A stretch of DNA of 64,000 nt from Imperialibacter sp. EC-SDR9 (GTDB lineage: Bacteria > Bacteroidota > Bacteroidia > Cytophagales > Cyclobacteriaceae): assembly GCF_902498805.1 (NCBI RefSeq), contig NZ_LR701593.1, positions 38,190 to 102,189 of the forward strand, given 5' to 3'. Below the pieces are notes generated by a model. The model searched no databases and was not told the DNA's origin. It saw nothing but the letters and a program-made list of their open reading frames with translations. Of this stretch, positions 63,394 to 64,000 are shown piece after piece; the stretch's first letter is position 1, and the number at the start of each line of letters is the position of its first letter. The position numbers and the translations under genes are program-made.

Positions 63394-63607
63394 ATCCAGC
63401 AATGCAGTTGATATTTGGTTTGATGACTTAAAAATGTTCATCAGATTAGATGATGGCCGTGAAGTTGCCATACCTCTCGATTGGTTCCCAAAACTTAGAG
63501 ATGCTACAGAAAAACAAAAAAATAACTGGAGATTGATCGGCAGCGGAGAAGGAATCCACTGGGAGAGTTTGGACGAAGACATACTGGTAGCGGGCTTGCT
63601 CCGATAA
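63371..63607 (+). CDS. DUF2442 domain protein, second member of the overlapping pair
   Basis: From ATG 63371 the protein has 78 residues. The DUF2442 pattern is clear: SNAVDIWFDDLKMFIRLDDGREVAIPLDWFPKLRDA, then NNWRLIGSGEGIHWESLDEDILVAGLL. The family shows a conserved W-x-x-x-G-x-G-I-H-W-x-x-x-D-E-D-I-x-V-x-x-L segment. Its start lies 23 bases inside the DUF4160 gene, so translation is probably coupled. Members are suspected partner or regulatory proteins in small addiction-like modules; the role here is not shown. Confidence 0.87.
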   Translation: MSILTSYKSSNAVDIWFDDLKMFIRLDDGREVAIPLDWFPKLRDATEKQKNNWRLIGSGEGIHWESLDEDILVAGLLR

Positions 63608-63928
63608 ATAGTACGTGGTTCAGGGCAATCGCATTCAAAATAATTATTACGAGACTAATGGTAAAAGAATTTTTCGGGGCCCGGGGCACAGAATGGTCAA
63701 AGCCTCAAGGAGGCTTATCAAAGTCTCATATGGTGTGTGTTTAGTATAAAAAAAGGGAGCTGTTGCGTTTGGTGTTGTGCTCCTCTTTCATGGTTCAATA
63801 TACTGAAAATGAGATAATTGTAAATTTTTTTGTCTTTTTTTTTGATCCAATAGAGCGAAATAGTTTTTCCGGCTTCAAAAGGTTTTGAACAGGTAAAAGA
63901 CAATCTTTTTTGCAATATCTTTAGTCAA
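63608..63928. other. 321-base gap between the DUF2442 gene and the transposase start
   Basis: No gene is supported. A 7-bp hairpin AAGCCTC-AAG-GAGGCTT lies at 63700-63716 without a U tract. A segment near 63750 (GGGAGCTGTTGCG) and a long T/A-rich stretch before 63929 may belong to the left end of the insertion element, but the terminal repeat cannot be confirmed, because the right end is outside the window. Confidence 0.4.
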
Positions 63929-64000
63929 ATGAAAGATTGCAGAACTACTTATCGGGGTAATTTACGATACCCTCTGGTCGAAGTCATGTTTTTGGTTATT
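63929..64000 (+). CDS. ISAs1-family-like transposase, N-terminal fragment (runs off the window)
   Basis: An ATG at 63929 opens 24 codons that continue past base 64000. The encoded segment YRGNLRYPLVEVMFLVI matches the N-terminal YPLxExLFLxI motif of DDE_Tnp_1-associated domains in ISAs1-type transposases. It is too short for certainty but the motif is distinctive. If correct, an insertion element begins in the gap before it. Confidence 0.55.
   Translation, partial: MKDCRTTYRGNLRYPLVEVMFLVI

Noticed and set aside
63718..63915. A 65-residue minus-strand frame in the right-hand gap
   Set aside because: Low-complexity, A/T-driven composition, no start context and no motif.

Overview
The window reads as a chromosomal segment of a Bacteroidota bacterium, most likely a free-living member of the Cytophagales. 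The evidence is a SusC/SusD pair with FecR and an ECF sigma factor, a type IX secretion (T9SS) C-terminal sorting domain, DUF5916 and DUF5686 outer-membrane proteins, many short lipoprotein signals ending in Cys, Tat-type leaders on sugar enzymes, and TAnnTTTG-like promoter elements with no clear Shine-Dalgarno sequences. No rRNA, tRNA, CRISPR array or prophage is visible. The only mobile DNA is the first 24 codons of an ISAs1-like transposase at the right edge.

Layout. 1-1.6 kb: 3' end of a dimethylarginine dimethylaminohydrolase-like gene and a RES-Xre toxin-antitoxin pair. 1.8-6.4 kb: an exported Gfo/Idh oxidoreductase, a RraA-family protein, an M20 peptidase and a lipoprotein-like MsrA. 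6.4-8.6 kb: a sulfur cluster on the minus strand (sulfide:quinone oxidoreductase-like, TusE/DsrC-like, DsrE-like). 8.8-18.3 kb: a membrane LytTR regulator, then three translationally coupled genes: a small exported beta-rich protein, a 2103-residue Kelch/fibronectin-III protein with a T9SS tail, and an exported caspase-like peptidase. Paired direct repeats with LytTR-type spacing lie in front of this trio. 18.5-23.8 kb: a lipoprotein, DUF3500, DoxX, dienelactone hydrolase and beta-propeller lactonase genes.

23.8-42.5 kb is a long minus-strand carbohydrate region. ECF sigma, FecR, SusC and SusD lead into a mutarotase-like protein, a PQQ dehydrogenase with a cytochrome c domain and a Tat-exported mannonate/gluconate dehydratase-like enzyme, ending at a terminator. 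A second minus-strand set follows: ceramidase-like, DUF5916, an NTF2-like lipoprotein, a bile-acid-symporter-family transporter and 2-keto-3-deoxygluconate (KDG) kinase. Read together, these suggest an outer-membrane sugar uptake system feeding oxidation to aldonate and dehydration to KDG in the periplasm, then uptake and phosphorylation of KDG. That route is inference, but the enzyme assignments are individually well supported.

42.6-64 kb: DUF1697, a polysaccharide deacetylase, a serine beta-lactamase-like hydrolase, a cytochrome c/copper monooxygenase-like fusion, alpha-2-macroglobulin with penicillin-binding protein 1C, a six-hairpin glycosidase, a GreA/Rnk-like protein coupled to a four-helix-bundle membrane protein, a DUF5686 protein, a DUF4160/DUF2442 overlapping pair and the transposase start. 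The most novel candidates are the LytTR-Kelch/FN3-caspase locus, the periplasmic KDG route and the PHM-like cytochrome fusion.
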